From assembly GCA_023404715.1 (NCBI GenBank), contig JAEYAR010000093.1, positions 1-64,000 on the forward strand: a stretch of DNA of 64,000 nucleotides, given 5' to 3'. Positions 63,946 to 64,000 of this stretch are shown piece by piece (the first letter of the stretch is position 1; each line of letters begins with the position of its first letter). A program made the translations under genes and the position numbers. This DNA is from Bacillota bacterium (GTDB lineage Bacteria > Bacillota > Clostridia > Christensenellales > Aristaeellaceae). The notes beneath the pieces were generated by a model that did no database searches, was not told the origin of the DNA, and worked only from the letters and a program-made list of their open reading frames with translations.

Positions 63946-64000
63946 TGGCAAACGATATTTTTACGGAGATTCATACGCGCTACAATCAATTTACCAAGGC
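63945..64000 (+). CDS. Start of a MurR/RpiR-like transcriptional regulator (partial)
   Basis: Only the first 18 codons lie in the window: MANDIFTEIHTRYNQFTK. The RYNQFTKA-type start resembles the first helix of the RpiR helix-turn-helix domain, and such regulators with SIS domains often accompany ROK kinases. GAGGGGAAGG lies upstream within the ROK gene. The call is provisional. Confidence 0.55.
   Translation, partial: MANDIFTEIHTRYNQFTK

Overview
The window looks like a chromosomal segment of a GC-rich, gut-type member of the Clostridia. This is inferred from a clear spoVT gene behind a sigma-G-like promoter, from DUF6171, YesM/YesN-type and Opp/Lpl-type gene families, and from Gram-positive signals (strong AGGAGG ribosome sites, an LPXTG protein with a sortase). 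No rRNA, tRNA, CRISPR array, integrase or transposase was seen.

Layout. 0-9 kb holds single genes and small operons: an aldolase-like tail, a GldA-like dehydrogenase, esterases, spoVT, a LytTR/DUF3021 pair, a GH51 arabinofuranosidase and an ABC exporter. 8.9-16.2 kb is a sugar-uptake locus: a YesM/YesN-type two-component pair faces an Lpl-type ABC transporter plus an FAD oxidoreductase, with a 15-bp direct repeat just upstream of the transporter promoter. 16.3-28.5 kb has an AraC regulator divergent from a complete Opp-type importer, then two tandem solute-binding-protein-like paralogues and an esterase.

28.6-50.1 kb is a visibly more AT-rich accessory island. Its main feature is a cassette of about 2.27 kb present twice in direct orientation (29.16-31.43 and 44.26-46.53 kb). 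Each cassette contains a terminator, a GHKL (HPK10-like) sensor kinase, a LytTR response regulator and a divergent promoter preceded by two identical 15-bp sites with a 21-bp period. The duplication ends just after the -10 box, so each copy places a different operon under the same control. The first operon (31.5-44.2 kb) encodes zinc-ribbon membrane proteins, a 1252-residue PPC-domain protein, two secreted paralogues, an SPFH/SHOCT protein and a secreted vWA protein. The second (46.6-50.0 kb) encodes an LPQTG surface protein, a class B-like sortase lacking the usual arginine, and a subtilisin-like protease gene cut by one in-frame stop codon. The membrane sensor halves of the two kinases have diverged while the kinase cores, regulators and operators remain nearly identical, a pattern that suggests two signals feeding one shared output.

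50.2-60.3 kb is a minus-strand glycan-use operon: Opp-type binding protein, two permeases, two ATPases, a sugar isomerase-like protein and a GH38 alpha-mannosidase. 60.4-61.0 kb is intergenic, with an 87-bp tandem repeat and divergent promoters. 61-62.9 kb is a GntR (YtrA-type)/ABC operon, followed by a ROK-family gene and the start of an RpiR-like regulator that runs off the window.
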